Source of the DNA: Hungateiclostridiaceae bacterium UBA3922
Lineage (GTDB): Bacteria > Bacillota > Clostridia > Acetivibrionales > DTU013
DNA length: 17,328 nucleotides
Direction: 5' to 3'
NCBI GenBank assembly: GCA_002386045.1
Contig: DGEQ01000041.1
Location: 16,901-34,228 of the forward strand
Below the pieces are notes generated by a model, which did not search any database, was not told the DNA's origin, and saw only the letters and a program-made list of their open reading frames with translations. The position numbers and the translations under genes are program-made. Shown here in pieces: positions 1 to 7,021 of the stretch; position 1 is the first letter of the stretch; each line of letters starts with the position of its first letter.

Positions 1-372
1 ATGCGCAATGAAGAGGTGCCGGTGGAACGGCGGGTCTTCGAAAGGTATCCTGTATCGCTCATGGTAAGTGCCCGGAAGAAGTACTCGAACAGACGCATGC
101 AGATGTTGGTGAGGAATATCAGCCTGTACGGAATGATGGTGGTTTCCGATAGCGAGCTTGATGAACATGAACATATAGACATCGATCTGATAACAGAAAA
201 GAACATGTTTTATTTCAGCGGCATGGTCGTGTGGAAGAAGAAAGTGATCAACAACTGCTTCGAGTACGGCCTCCAACTGACGCATTACGACATAGCCACC
301 AGGCACCAGTTCCAGGATTACCTGTCCAGGCAGAAAGCCAACTTTGCCAACATGATACCGCGGGCTAGATGA
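1..372 (+). CDS. PilZ-domain protein (putative c-di-GMP receptor)
   Basis: Encodes 123 aa, essentially one PilZ domain. The two c-di-GMP-binding signatures of the family are visible: an RxxxR motif at about residues 11-15 (R11, R15) and an NxSxxG motif at residues 39-44 (N39, S41, G44), followed by beta-strand-rich sequence. No signal peptide, membrane segment or extra output domain is present, so it is probably a cytoplasmic single-domain adaptor that changes partner binding when c-di-GMP rises. The target is unknown. The reading frame begins exactly at the first base of the window, so the ribosome binding site cannot be seen and a start further upstream cannot be excluded. It ends 6 nt before the end of the convergent 830-aa gene. 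The family call is secure; the biological role is not. Confidence 0.85.
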   Translation: MRNEEVPVERRVFERYPVSLMVSARKKYSNRRMQMLVRNISLYGMMVVSDSELDEHEHIDIDLITEKNMFYFSGMVVWKKKVINNCFEYGLQLTHYDIATRHQFQDYLSRQKANFANMIPRAR

Positions 373-378
373 ACGCGG

Positions 379-2871
379 TCACAGGAGCCTGTAGAAATCC
401 AGGTTTTCCTGCAATACCGGGTCCAGTGAGCCGTGCGCCCGTATATAAGCCTTGTACCGGTTTTCCAGTTCCTTTGCCTTCCTGGCACGCTGGATGTTGA
501 ACTGGTGCAGCAGGTCCTTATAGATCGGCTGCTTTTCCAGCCGCTCCCTGATCGGCCTGGAAAACGGACAGTGCTTTATGAATATGCTCCTTGCGACCCT
601 GTTGAGCCTGGGGTTCCCATTGGATTCATTATTTATCCATATTTCATATTCCGACGTGAATATTTCGCGCAGCCTGTTATGGTGCTTCGCTATCAGTGCC
701 TTGACCTTTTCCTTTGCTTCTTCGGTAAGGTCGCGGTTCTTGCGGTAGAACTGTATGTAATCCGCATATTCGGATGTTAGCGAACTTTGCGTTATGTCAT
801 TCCATGCGGTGCCCATCATGGTCCTGCACAGTTCCCACCTGAAGTTGCCCGCAAGCCTTACGAACATTTCGTCCAGGTTCTCGTCCGTAAAAACGGGCAG
901 TATGAACCTTCCCGGGCTGCTCCTTACCCTGCCGGAGATTTCCTGCCACATCATGGACCTGGTACCGTAGACAGGCATGAGGATTATGTCGGGCATCACC
1001 TTTCTCATGACCAGTTCTTTTTCGATGCCCTTTTCGGCGTTTAAGTAGTTCAGCTCCCTGTGGAAGAGCGAAAAATCTATCTCAAGTATCCTGTTCAGCT
1101 TTTCGCAGACGAGGGAGGGGGATACGAACGAACGGCAGGGGTCGTAGGGCGCAGCGTCCCTGTGCAGTATCGGGAAATACTGCGATATCCTTCCCTGGAC
1201 CAGCTTGTGGTTTGTCTTCACCATGTTGCTGATCTCAAAATCCAGCCTGTCCTCCCGGTTGTTCATGTAGGCCGCCTTGTCGTTTTCGGTCAGGCGTCCC
1301 ATCTTTTTTAGTTCCCTGAACGTATCCGCGTAGTCATTCCCGAAGCTGTCGACGGACGGGTCCCTGGTCATGTTGTATATTTCAGTCAGCCATCCGGGCA
1401 TGAAGTAAACATCTACCGTACTGTCGGAAGCATGGTTCATGCCGGCCAGCCTGTATATCGCCATGGTCTGGCTGATATCCAGGAGTTTCTCATCCATATA
1501 GCCGTAAGACAGGAACATCCTGATCAGCCTTGAATCATCCTTTGTCCTGAGGGCTTTTCTGAAGACCGCGGCATAGATGTCAAAGAACATGTCGGACACT
1601 GCTTTCCTGACAGCCCTGGCGGATTCGTCAGCGGAAGTCTTGTCCTTGAGGTTCCTGAAGGCTGTAAGGTTCATCAGGAAATAAGTTGCCTTGTCTTCGG
1701 GGATCTCGGCGTATTCCAGTATTTTGGCCGCACTGTTCTGCAACTCCTCGGGAAGGCTGAGTATGTCGTCCGGTGAAACAGATATGCTGCCCTGATCGCT
1801 TTCATCCGTCACGTGAGAGGACAGCGCGGCCGTCCTGTCTGAATGGATGTGGTCGAAGTAATCGAAATCTATGCCCGTATCGTGCTTGTATACCGATGCG
1901 ATATGGGACGATATTTCCTTCAGTTTCTCATATATGTACGATGCGGCATCCAGTGCGGGAGCATGGTCAAGACCCATTTCCTTCATCTCGAATGCCGCTT
2001 TCATGAACGCATCGTATGCATCTTTTCCTTCAGTTCCGTAGAGCAGTCCCATCGTATCCTCAAGCTGACCGAACACGCGACGCAGGATTTCTGCTATTTC
2101 TGCCAGGCACTGCGACGCCTCGGCTGCATGCTTCCCTGTCACATATGCGTCAGCCGCGAAGAAGAGGTTCCTGATGTTGGGCGAAATGCCGTCCAACTGC
2201 CGGTAATAGCGGATCTTATCACATAACCCGCTGATTTCAGGCATTATTGCCTGTCCGGCTGTTTCAGCGGTTTCAATGAACTGCCTGCTGAAGGCAGCAG
2301 GTATCGTGATGCCTTTTTCGGCAAGCAGGGCTGCCGCAGATCTTCCTGTCTCGGAAACGTGCCCCGGCACCGCGGTGGATCCGTATGCATCGCAGAGCGA
2401 AACATAGTAGGCACACAGGCTGCGGTATATGCCGTCTATCGTTCGGCAGTATGCAAGGGCGCTTTCGAAGGTCCGGTATGCTTCCAGTACCAGGCAGGTT
2501 ATTGAATCTATTACCCTGGAGCCATGCTCCCTGTGCTCCTTTATAAGCTTTTCGACATCATGTGCGTTTTGCGCAGGATATGGGCAAAAGCAGCAGTCTG
2601 ATGCAGCCGTGTATGTCATCAGGCTCTGCCCGCCGGCAAACAGTTCACCGACCCCTACGAAAATGTCCCGTTCCAGGTCGAACAGCCTGTATCCTGAACG
2701 GGCCGTGCCATCCGGGTCCGAAGGTCCCGGCTGTGTGCATGCAGGGGAGATATAGACTTCTACCCTTCCCTGGAGAAGCAGTTTCAGGGAATCCGGTTTC
2801 TCACCTTCGATCATGACTGCCTGGTTTGCAGGCACTTTCAATACGTTGTTGCTGATCGGCTGAGGATTCAT
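379..2871 (-). CDS. Large cytoplasmic protein with N-terminal cyclic-nucleotide-binding-like domain
   Basis: Encodes 830 aa. Residues about 8-110 resemble a cNMP-binding (CAP_ED) beta-barrel: the segment around residues 22-41 (EGEKPDSLKLLLQGRVEVYI) has the family pattern, followed by a G75-E76 pair where the phosphate-binding cassette starts. The cassette arginine that contacts the cyclic phosphate is not found (the stretch S83-L84-M85-T86 lies there), so canonical cAMP or cGMP binding is doubtful. The remaining 700 residues are largely helical, with no helix-turn-helix, kinase or membrane segment that I recognise; the last 60 residues are rich in Lys and Arg. It is therefore not a Crp-type transcription factor. 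The start is the ATG at 2871, with GGAG 7 nt upstream. It has its own promoter and converges on the PilZ gene. I know of similar long cNMP-domain proteins annotated in Clostridia but no established function. Confidence 0.7.
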   Translation of the reverse strand: MNPQPISNNVLKVPANQAVMIEGEKPDSLKLLLQGRVEVYISPACTQPGPSDPDGTARSGYRLFDLERDIFVGVGELFAGGQSLMTYTAASDCCFCPYPAQNAHDVEKLIKEHREHGSRVIDSITCLVLEAYRTFESALAYCRTIDGIYRSLCAYYVSLCDAYGSTAVPGHVSETGRSAAALLAEKGITIPAAFSRQFIETAETAGQAIMPEISGLCDKIRYYRQLDGISPNIRNLFFAADAYVTGKHAAEASQCLAEIAEILRRVFGQLEDTMGLLYGTEGKDAYDAFMKAAFEMKEMGLDHAPALDAASYIYEKLKEISSHIASVYKHDTGIDFDYFDHIHSDRTAALSSHVTDESDQGSISVSPDDILSLPEELQNSAAKILEYAEIPEDKATYFLMNLTAFRNLKDKTSADESARAVRKAVSDMFFDIYAAVFRKALRTKDDSRLIRMFLSYGYMDEKLLDISQTMAIYRLAGMNHASDSTVDVYFMPGWLTEIYNMTRDPSVDSFGNDYADTFRELKKMGRLTENDKAAYMNNREDRLDFEISNMVKTNHKLVQGRISQYFPILHRDAAPYDPCRSFVSPSLVCEKLNRILEIDFSLFHRELNYLNAEKGIEKELVMRKVMPDIILMPVYGTRSMMWQEISGRVRSSPGRFILPVFTDENLDEMFVRLAGNFRWELCRTMMGTAWNDITQSSLTSEYADYIQFYRKNRDLTEEAKEKVKALIAKHHNRLREIFTSEYEIWINNESNGNPRLNRVARSIFIKHCPFSRPIRERLEKQPIYKDLLHQFNIQRARKAKELENRYKAYIRAHGSLDPVLQENLDFYRLL

Positions 2872-2946
2872 TTGACCGCTCCGTCATGGAATAGTATTGA
2901 ACATCAGCGTTGCAAGAACGACTGTTCCGGCTTTCTTCTTCTTAAT

Positions 2947-2974
2947 ATTATACATTATTTCTGCGCTATATCAA
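2947..2974 (-). promoter_or_regulatory. Sigma-A promoter of the cNMP-like gene
   Basis: On the minus strand, TTGATA (2969-2974) is followed after 16 nt by TATAAT (2947-2952), a 5/6 -35 and a perfect -10. Transcription would start near 2940, leaving an untranslated leader of about 70 nt before the ATG at 2871. Confidence 0.6.
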
Positions 2975-3032
2975 AGTGAAGCAGTCATGGACCGGCAGGA
3001 TTGGACCAGGTGCGCAGCACGGTCGCTGCATT

Positions 3033-4679
3033 TCAGGAGCTCCGGTCGGCCATGGCTTCCCGGATGTCGGCGAGGACGAGACCGTCGTTCTTCTCCTCGG
3101 CCCACCTGATATTCCACTCGTTTTCAAAGAGCAGCACCGGCCTTCCCCAGTTATCCACGACCACTGCCGTCGAGCTTGTCAGGTTGAGGCTCCCGGGATC
3201 GCCGACATCTGAAACCATCCATCTTGCATGCTTGTACGGAAGGTGGCTGACCCTGGGTTCGACGCCGTATTCATGCCTGAGCCTGTGCTCGAGCACCTCG
3301 ATCTGGAGTATGCCCACTGCTCCCACGATTACCGACTCCATGCCTGAATCAGGCTGCCTGAACACCTGTATCGCGCCTTCTTCCGAAAGTTCGTTCAGAC
3401 CCTTGACGAACTGCTTCCTTTTCATCGAATCGGCGGGGGAGACCCTGGCAAAGTGCTCGGCAGGGAAAACCGGGATACCTTCGTACCTGAACCGGCTGCT
3501 GCCTTCGCACAGGGTGTCGCCTATCCTGAATATGCCTGGGTCGAACACTCCTATGATATCGCCGGGATATGCTTCTTCCACGATCGCTCGTTCCTGCGCC
3601 ATGAACTGCTGCGGCTGTGCCAGCCTTACCTCCTTGCCGGTCTGTACGTTCCAGACATGCATGCCTTTCGTGAACCTGCCGGAACAGACGCGTATGAATG
3701 CAAGCCTGTCCCTGTGCGTGGGATTCATATTCGCCTGTATCTTGAAGACGAACCCGGAGAAGTCCCCGGACACGGGGTCGATCTCGCCGGCATCCGACAT
3801 CCTTGGGCCGGGACACGGAGCCATTTTCAGAAATTCTTCGAAAAACGGCTGCACTCCGAAGTTGGTCATGGCACTTCCGAAGAACATGGGAGTCAGTTCC
3901 CCGCGGAGGACCTTTTCCAGGGAAAATTCGTCGCCTGCCACGTCCAGCAGTTCGATCTCCTCGCACAGCCTGTTGTGGTGATAGCTGCCCAGCAAGTCTG
4001 CGAATACCGGGTCGTCGACAGAACCTTTGACGGAGTTCACTATGGTGCTTCCATGTTTGCCTCCTTCGAAGAGTTCTATCTGCCTTAGCTGCCTGTTGTA
4101 TACGCCCCTGAAATCACCGTCGGTCCCGATAGGCCAGTTCATCGGGTATGAGCGGATGCCGAGCACGTTTTCTATCTCTTCCATCAGCAGGAACGGGTCC
4201 TTGCTGGCCCTGTCCATTTTATTGACGAATGTAAAAATCGGGATGCCCCTCATTTTGCAGACATGGAAGAGCTTTATCGTCTGCGCCTCCACGCCTTTTG
4301 CGCCGTCGATGAGCATCACTGCGCTATCTGCCGCCATGAGGGTCCTGTAGGTATCCTCGCTGAAATCCTGGTGGCCCGGAGTGTCGAGGAGGTTTATGAA
4401 ATACCCGCCATACTCGAACTGCATGACGCTGGTGGTGACGGATATGCCCCTCTGCTTTTCTATCTCCATCCAGTCCGAAAGGGCAAAGTTCCGTGCTTTT
4501 CTAGCCTTGACGGCACCTGCCAGCCTGATGGCCCCGCCGTAGAGCAGCAACTTTTCGGTTATCGTAGTTTTACCTGCGTCAGGATGCGATATGATTGCGA
4601 AAGTCCTTCTTCTTTCAGTTTCCGTCCTTATTTTCCCGATCTTGTCCAAATCCGTTCTTTCATCCATTTTTCCGACCAT
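3033..4679 (-). CDS. prfC: Peptide chain release factor 3 (RF3 GTPase)
   Basis: Encodes 548 aa, close to the usual 525-550 aa of RF3. It is a translational GTPase that removes RF1/RF2 from the ribosome after peptide release. The G motifs are all present: P-loop SHPDAGKTT (residues 31-39), switch I RGISVTTS (77-84), G3 DTPGH (99-103) and G4 NKMD (153-156). Domains II and III follow in normal order, so the protein is full length. The start is uncertain: ATG 4679 has AGGGG only 1 nt upstream, which is too close, while ATG 4667 (residue 5) has the same AGGGG about 13 nt away. Either start keeps the whole G domain. It is a single-gene unit read from its own promoter, divergent from the uridine-kinase fusion. 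LepA and EF-G are distant alternatives, excluded by the RF3-like start of the G domain and the overall length. Confidence 0.96.
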   Translation of the reverse strand: MVGKMDERTDLDKIGKIRTETERRRTFAIISHPDAGKTTITEKLLLYGGAIRLAGAVKARKARNFALSDWMEIEKQRGISVTTSVMQFEYGGYFINLLDTPGHQDFSEDTYRTLMAADSAVMLIDGAKGVEAQTIKLFHVCKMRGIPIFTFVNKMDRASKDPFLLMEEIENVLGIRSYPMNWPIGTDGDFRGVYNRQLRQIELFEGGKHGSTIVNSVKGSVDDPVFADLLGSYHHNRLCEEIELLDVAGDEFSLEKVLRGELTPMFFGSAMTNFGVQPFFEEFLKMAPCPGPRMSDAGEIDPVSGDFSGFVFKIQANMNPTHRDRLAFIRVCSGRFTKGMHVWNVQTGKEVRLAQPQQFMAQERAIVEEAYPGDIIGVFDPGIFRIGDTLCEGSSRFRYEGIPVFPAEHFARVSPADSMKRKQFVKGLNELSEEGAIQVFRQPDSGMESVIVGAVGILQIEVLEHRLRHEYGVEPRVSHLPYKHARWMVSDVGDPGSLNLTSSTAVVVDNWGRPVLLFENEWNIRWAEEKNDGLVLADIREAMADRSS

Positions 4680-4701
4680 TCCCCTATTAATTTTTCATTT
4701 C

Positions 4702-4731
4702 ATATTAACGCATCACGAACATTCCTGTCAA
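4702..4731 (-). promoter_or_regulatory. Promoter of prfC
   Basis: On the minus strand, a perfect TTGACA (plus coordinates 4726-4731) is followed after 18 nt by TAATAT (4702-4707). The -35 hexamer overlaps that of the opposite promoter serving the uridine-kinase gene. Confidence 0.6.
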
Positions 4732-4754
4732 ACACATGGTAAATATACTATAAT
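4725..4754 (+). promoter_or_regulatory. Promoter of the TGS/uridine kinase gene
   Basis: CTGTCA (4725-4730, 4/6 match) and a perfect TATAAT (4749-4754) are separated by 18 nt. An 8-bp perfect inverted repeat, ATACTATA (4745-4752) and TATAGTAT (4760-4767), covers the -10 and the likely start site and could be an operator. The AT-rich composition makes chance possible. Confidence 0.55.
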
Positions 4755-4793
4755 AGAAATATAGTATTACCCTGGAAGGTGAGGAGGAAGCAG

Positions 4794-6461
4794 ATGGCAT
4801 ACACAAAAGAACAGGTAAAAGTCACGCTGGATCCGAAAGTAACGGTGACGGTCCCAAAAGGTACGGCCCTGCTCGAACTGGCACGCGAATATGCGCATCT
4901 CCGGCGCGAGACGATAATCGCGGCTAGGGTCGACAATGATATAAAGGAACTGACATACCAACTGCAGGATGACTGCAGCGTGAGCTTCATCGACCTCACT
5001 GAGGAAGACGGGATGAGGATATACAGGAGAAGCCTGTATTTCATATTCATGAAGGCGGCATATGACCTGTTCCCCGACAGGAGGGTCATCATCAGCCATG
5101 CCGTTGGAGGCGGTCTGTACTGTGAACTGCAGGGGGAAAAGGAACTTGAGCCGCATGAAGTGGAGAACCTGGAGAAGCGCATGCATGAGATCGCAGAGCA
5201 GGCGCTGCCTTTCGAAAAAAGAGAGATACCGCTCGCGGAAGCCAGGGACCTTTTCGAGTCCACGGGCAGGATGGACAGGTACCGTGCCATAGAGCACAGG
5301 AACAAGCAGCTTGTCACGATCTATAACTGCGGCGGCATGGATGATTATTTCTACGGCTACATGGCTCCTGATACCGGGTATATAAAGGTATTCGGCCTTA
5401 AGTACTACCATGGCGGGATAATCATACGTTTTCCCGACAAGTCTTCGCCGCGGACATTGCCCGAATTCATCGAGCAGGAAAAACTGTTCAATATTTACCT
5501 CGAGTTCAAAAGATGGGGACGCATACTCGAGATCGAGAACGTAGGCCAGCTGAACGCCCTCGTGAAAGAAGGCAGGGCAGCCGAAATAATCAGGATAGCC
5601 GAGGCGCTGCACGAAAAGAAGATAGCGAGCATAGCGGACATGATCGCAGGAAGCGGTCACAAAAAACGGATCATCCTGGTGTCCGGCCCGTCCTCGTCGG
5701 GCAAGACCACGTTCGCGCAGCGGCTCGCCATACAGCTGCGGGTCAACGGCCTCAAGCCCGTCACGATCCACCTCGACGATTACTTCGTCGACCGTGAGAA
5801 CACCCCGAGGGATGAAAATGGCGATTACGATTTCGAGGCGCTGGAAGCCATAGATGTGAAACTGTTCAACAAACACCTCAACGACCTTCTTCGCGGGAAA
5901 GAGGTGGAACTGCCGATATTCAACTTCAACACGGGCCAAAGGGAGCCGGTCGGCAGAAAGTTGCAGATAGACGAAGAGCATGTGCTGATCATCGAGGGCA
6001 TACACGGCCTCAACGACAGGCTCACATCCGAGATACCGCAGGAGAGCAAGTTCAAGATATATGTAAGCGCCCTTACGTCCATGAACATCGACGACCACAA
6101 CAGGATACCGACCACCGACAACCGGATCATCAGGAGGATAGTGAGGGATCACCAGTTCAGGGCGAGCAGCGCGGTGGATACGATCAAAAGGTGGCCGTCC
6201 GTGAGGCGCGGCGAGGACAGGAATATCTTCCCGTTCCAGGAGAGCGCCGATGTGATGTTCAATTCGGCGCTGATGTATGAGCTTGGCGTTCTGAAAACAT
6301 TCGCTGAGCCGCTGCTCATGGAGATAGACAACAGCACCGTCGAATACTCGGAGGCAAGAAGGCTCATCGAATTCCTGAGCTACTTCCTGCCGATAGATGC
6401 AAAGGACGTTCCCGCCAATTCCATCATCAGGGAGTTCATCGGCGGAAGCTGCTTCTATTGA
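4794..6461 (+). CDS. TGS-SAD-uridine kinase fusion protein (nucleoside kinase family)
   Basis: Encodes 555 aa. Three parts are visible in order: a TGS domain (about residues 5-68), a second-additional-domain-like region resembling that of threonyl-tRNA synthetase (about 75-240, with SHAVGGGLYCE near 101-111), and a C-terminal P-loop kinase of the uridine kinase/phosphoribulokinase fold (about 290-500). The kinase carries the Walker A motif GPSSSGKTT (298-306) and LDDYF (327-331), matching nucleoside kinases that phosphorylate uridine or cytidine. The TGS/SAD half lacks an aminoacylation core, so it is not a synthetase; it may bind RNA or nucleotide. Fusions of this type are common in Clostridia, usually annotated as nucleoside kinase. 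I chose ATG 4794 because AGGAGG (4782-4787) sits 6 nt upstream; an in-frame GTG at 4779 would precede that site. Substrate not proven. Confidence 0.9.
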   Translation: MAYTKEQVKVTLDPKVTVTVPKGTALLELAREYAHLRRETIIAARVDNDIKELTYQLQDDCSVSFIDLTEEDGMRIYRRSLYFIFMKAAYDLFPDRRVIISHAVGGGLYCELQGEKELEPHEVENLEKRMHEIAEQALPFEKREIPLAEARDLFESTGRMDRYRAIEHRNKQLVTIYNCGGMDDYFYGYMAPDTGYIKVFGLKYYHGGIIIRFPDKSSPRTLPEFIEQEKLFNIYLEFKRWGRILEIENVGQLNALVKEGRAAEIIRIAEALHEKKIASIADMIAGSGHKKRIILVSGPSSSGKTTFAQRLAIQLRVNGLKPVTIHLDDYFVDRENTPRDENGDYDFEALEAIDVKLFNKHLNDLLRGKEVELPIFNFNTGQREPVGRKLQIDEEHVLIIEGIHGLNDRLTSEIPQESKFKIYVSALTSMNIDDHNRIPTTDNRIIRRIVRDHQFRASSAVDTIKRWPSVRRGEDRNIFPFQESADVMFNSALMYELGVLKTFAEPLLMEIDNSTVEYSEARRLIEFLSYFLPIDAKDVPANSIIREFIGGSCFY

Positions 6462-6529
6462 GGAACCATTTCATTGGCATATTTGAACTGTCCGCCGGGC
6501 AGCCTGGGCATCTCGACGGGATATTCCCG

Positions 6530-6598
6530 GCACCGTCCGGCCCGGATAATGAAAGGCTCCATGGAGGTGCCGCCGAAGCGGCCCCATGGAGCCGGTGC
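6530..6598. terminator. Long intergenic hairpin, probable bidirectional terminator
   Basis: GGCTCCATGG (6555-6564) pairs perfectly with CCATGGAGCC (6584-6593), with an inner GCCGC/GCGGC stem closing a CGAA tetraloop (6569-6582) and outer GCACCG (6530-6535) and CGGTGC (6593-6598) arms. It lies between two convergent genes. The minus-strand transcript has a modest U-rich tail (TTTCATT), so termination of the DUF1540 mRNA is the likelier use; the plus side has no U-run. Confidence 0.6.
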
Positions 6599-6625
6599 AT
6601 TGTCAGGAGCGCATGCCCGTCGCTG

Positions 6626-6808
6626 TCAGCCGTTGTCCTTCTTATAGTAATGGAAAGTATCGCAGTCGGTCTGTTCGGACGTTGTGGATCCTCTCGGCCC
6701 GACATGTATCTGTGATGCGCTGCAGCGGTCGCCCTGCATGTAGTAATAGCAAGTGTCCACCGAACAGATGATGCCTTCGTTGGGACGATCCATTTTCCGT
6801 GCTTTCAT
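6626..6808 (-). CDS. DUF1540 cysteine-rich miniprotein
   Basis: Encodes 60 aa with the DUF1540 pattern: C15-x4-C20, then C29-x-A, a short I/V-containing linker, and the C-terminal SEQTDCDTF block with C49. The four cysteines suggest a small metal-binding or disulfide-stabilised fold; the biochemical function of this family is not established, although it is common in Firmicutes. The start is ATG 6808, because AGGAGG ends 7 nt upstream on the minus strand; a TTG two codons earlier would be too close to that site. There is no signal peptide. It is a single-gene unit pointing away from the xyl operon and towards the uridine-kinase gene. It would be missed easily because of its size, but motif and ribosome binding site agree well. 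Confidence 0.88.
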   Translation of the reverse strand: MKARKMDRPNEGIICSVDTCYYYMQGDRCSASQIHVGPRGSTTSEQTDCDTFHYYKKDNG

Positions 6809-6908
6809 GGTCAAGCCTCCTTATGATTAGACTTCAGGATTAGTATTAGCGATATGAATTATTTTATTATCTCCGCCCGGCCTCGTTTTTTGCCCGTTTT
6901 GAAAGACA

Positions 6909-6944
6909 TTGGCCCGGATCCGGCCAAAAATTTTATTTTATTGA
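6909..6944 (+). terminator. Terminator-like GC palindrome with T-rich tail upstream of the xyl promoter
   Basis: TTGGCC (6909-6914) and GGCCAA (6922-6927) form an inverted repeat around CGGATCC, followed on the plus strand by AAAAATTTTATTTTATT. It could insulate the xyl promoter from upstream transcription, or be a protein-binding palindrome: the central CCGGATCCGG is a perfect 10-bp palindrome. No gene on the plus strand ends just before it. Confidence 0.35.
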
Positions 6945-6953
6945 CTTATTTAA

Positions 6954-6982
6954 TTGATTTGCGTTTTCTTAAATAGTATACT
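6954..6982 (+). promoter_or_regulatory. Sigma-A promoter of the xylBRA operon
   Basis: TTGATT (6954-6959) and TATACT (6977-6982) are separated by 17 nt, placing the start near 6989 and giving a leader of about 33 nt before the xylB ATG. Two AT-rich inverted repeats overlap it: TATTTAA (6947-6953)/TTAAATA (6969-6975), half-sites two helical turns apart, and TTAATA (6982-6987)/TATTAA (6994-6999). Either could be the XylR operator. Confidence 0.6.
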
Positions 6983-7021
6983 TAATAATGTAATATTAAA
7001 AAGATGTCGGGAGGGGAGATT

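Noticed and set aside
3001..3981. 326-aa open frame on the plus strand opposite prfC
   Set aside because: It is antisense to a complete, motif-bearing prfC, has no ribosome binding site and shows low-complexity Ser/Pro/Leu composition typical of antisense frames.
4779..4793. GTG start adding five residues to the TGS/uridine kinase
   Set aside because: It would begin before the perfect AGGAGG, which is ideally spaced for the ATG at 4794.
4767..6152. 461-aa open frame on the minus strand opposite the uridine-kinase fusion
   Set aside because: Antisense shadow of a well-supported gene; no domain pattern and no Shine-Dalgarno site.
6954..6970. CcpA cre site in the xyl promoter
   Set aside because: GCGTTTTCT matches the right half well, but the left half fails at several conserved positions, so I do not claim it.
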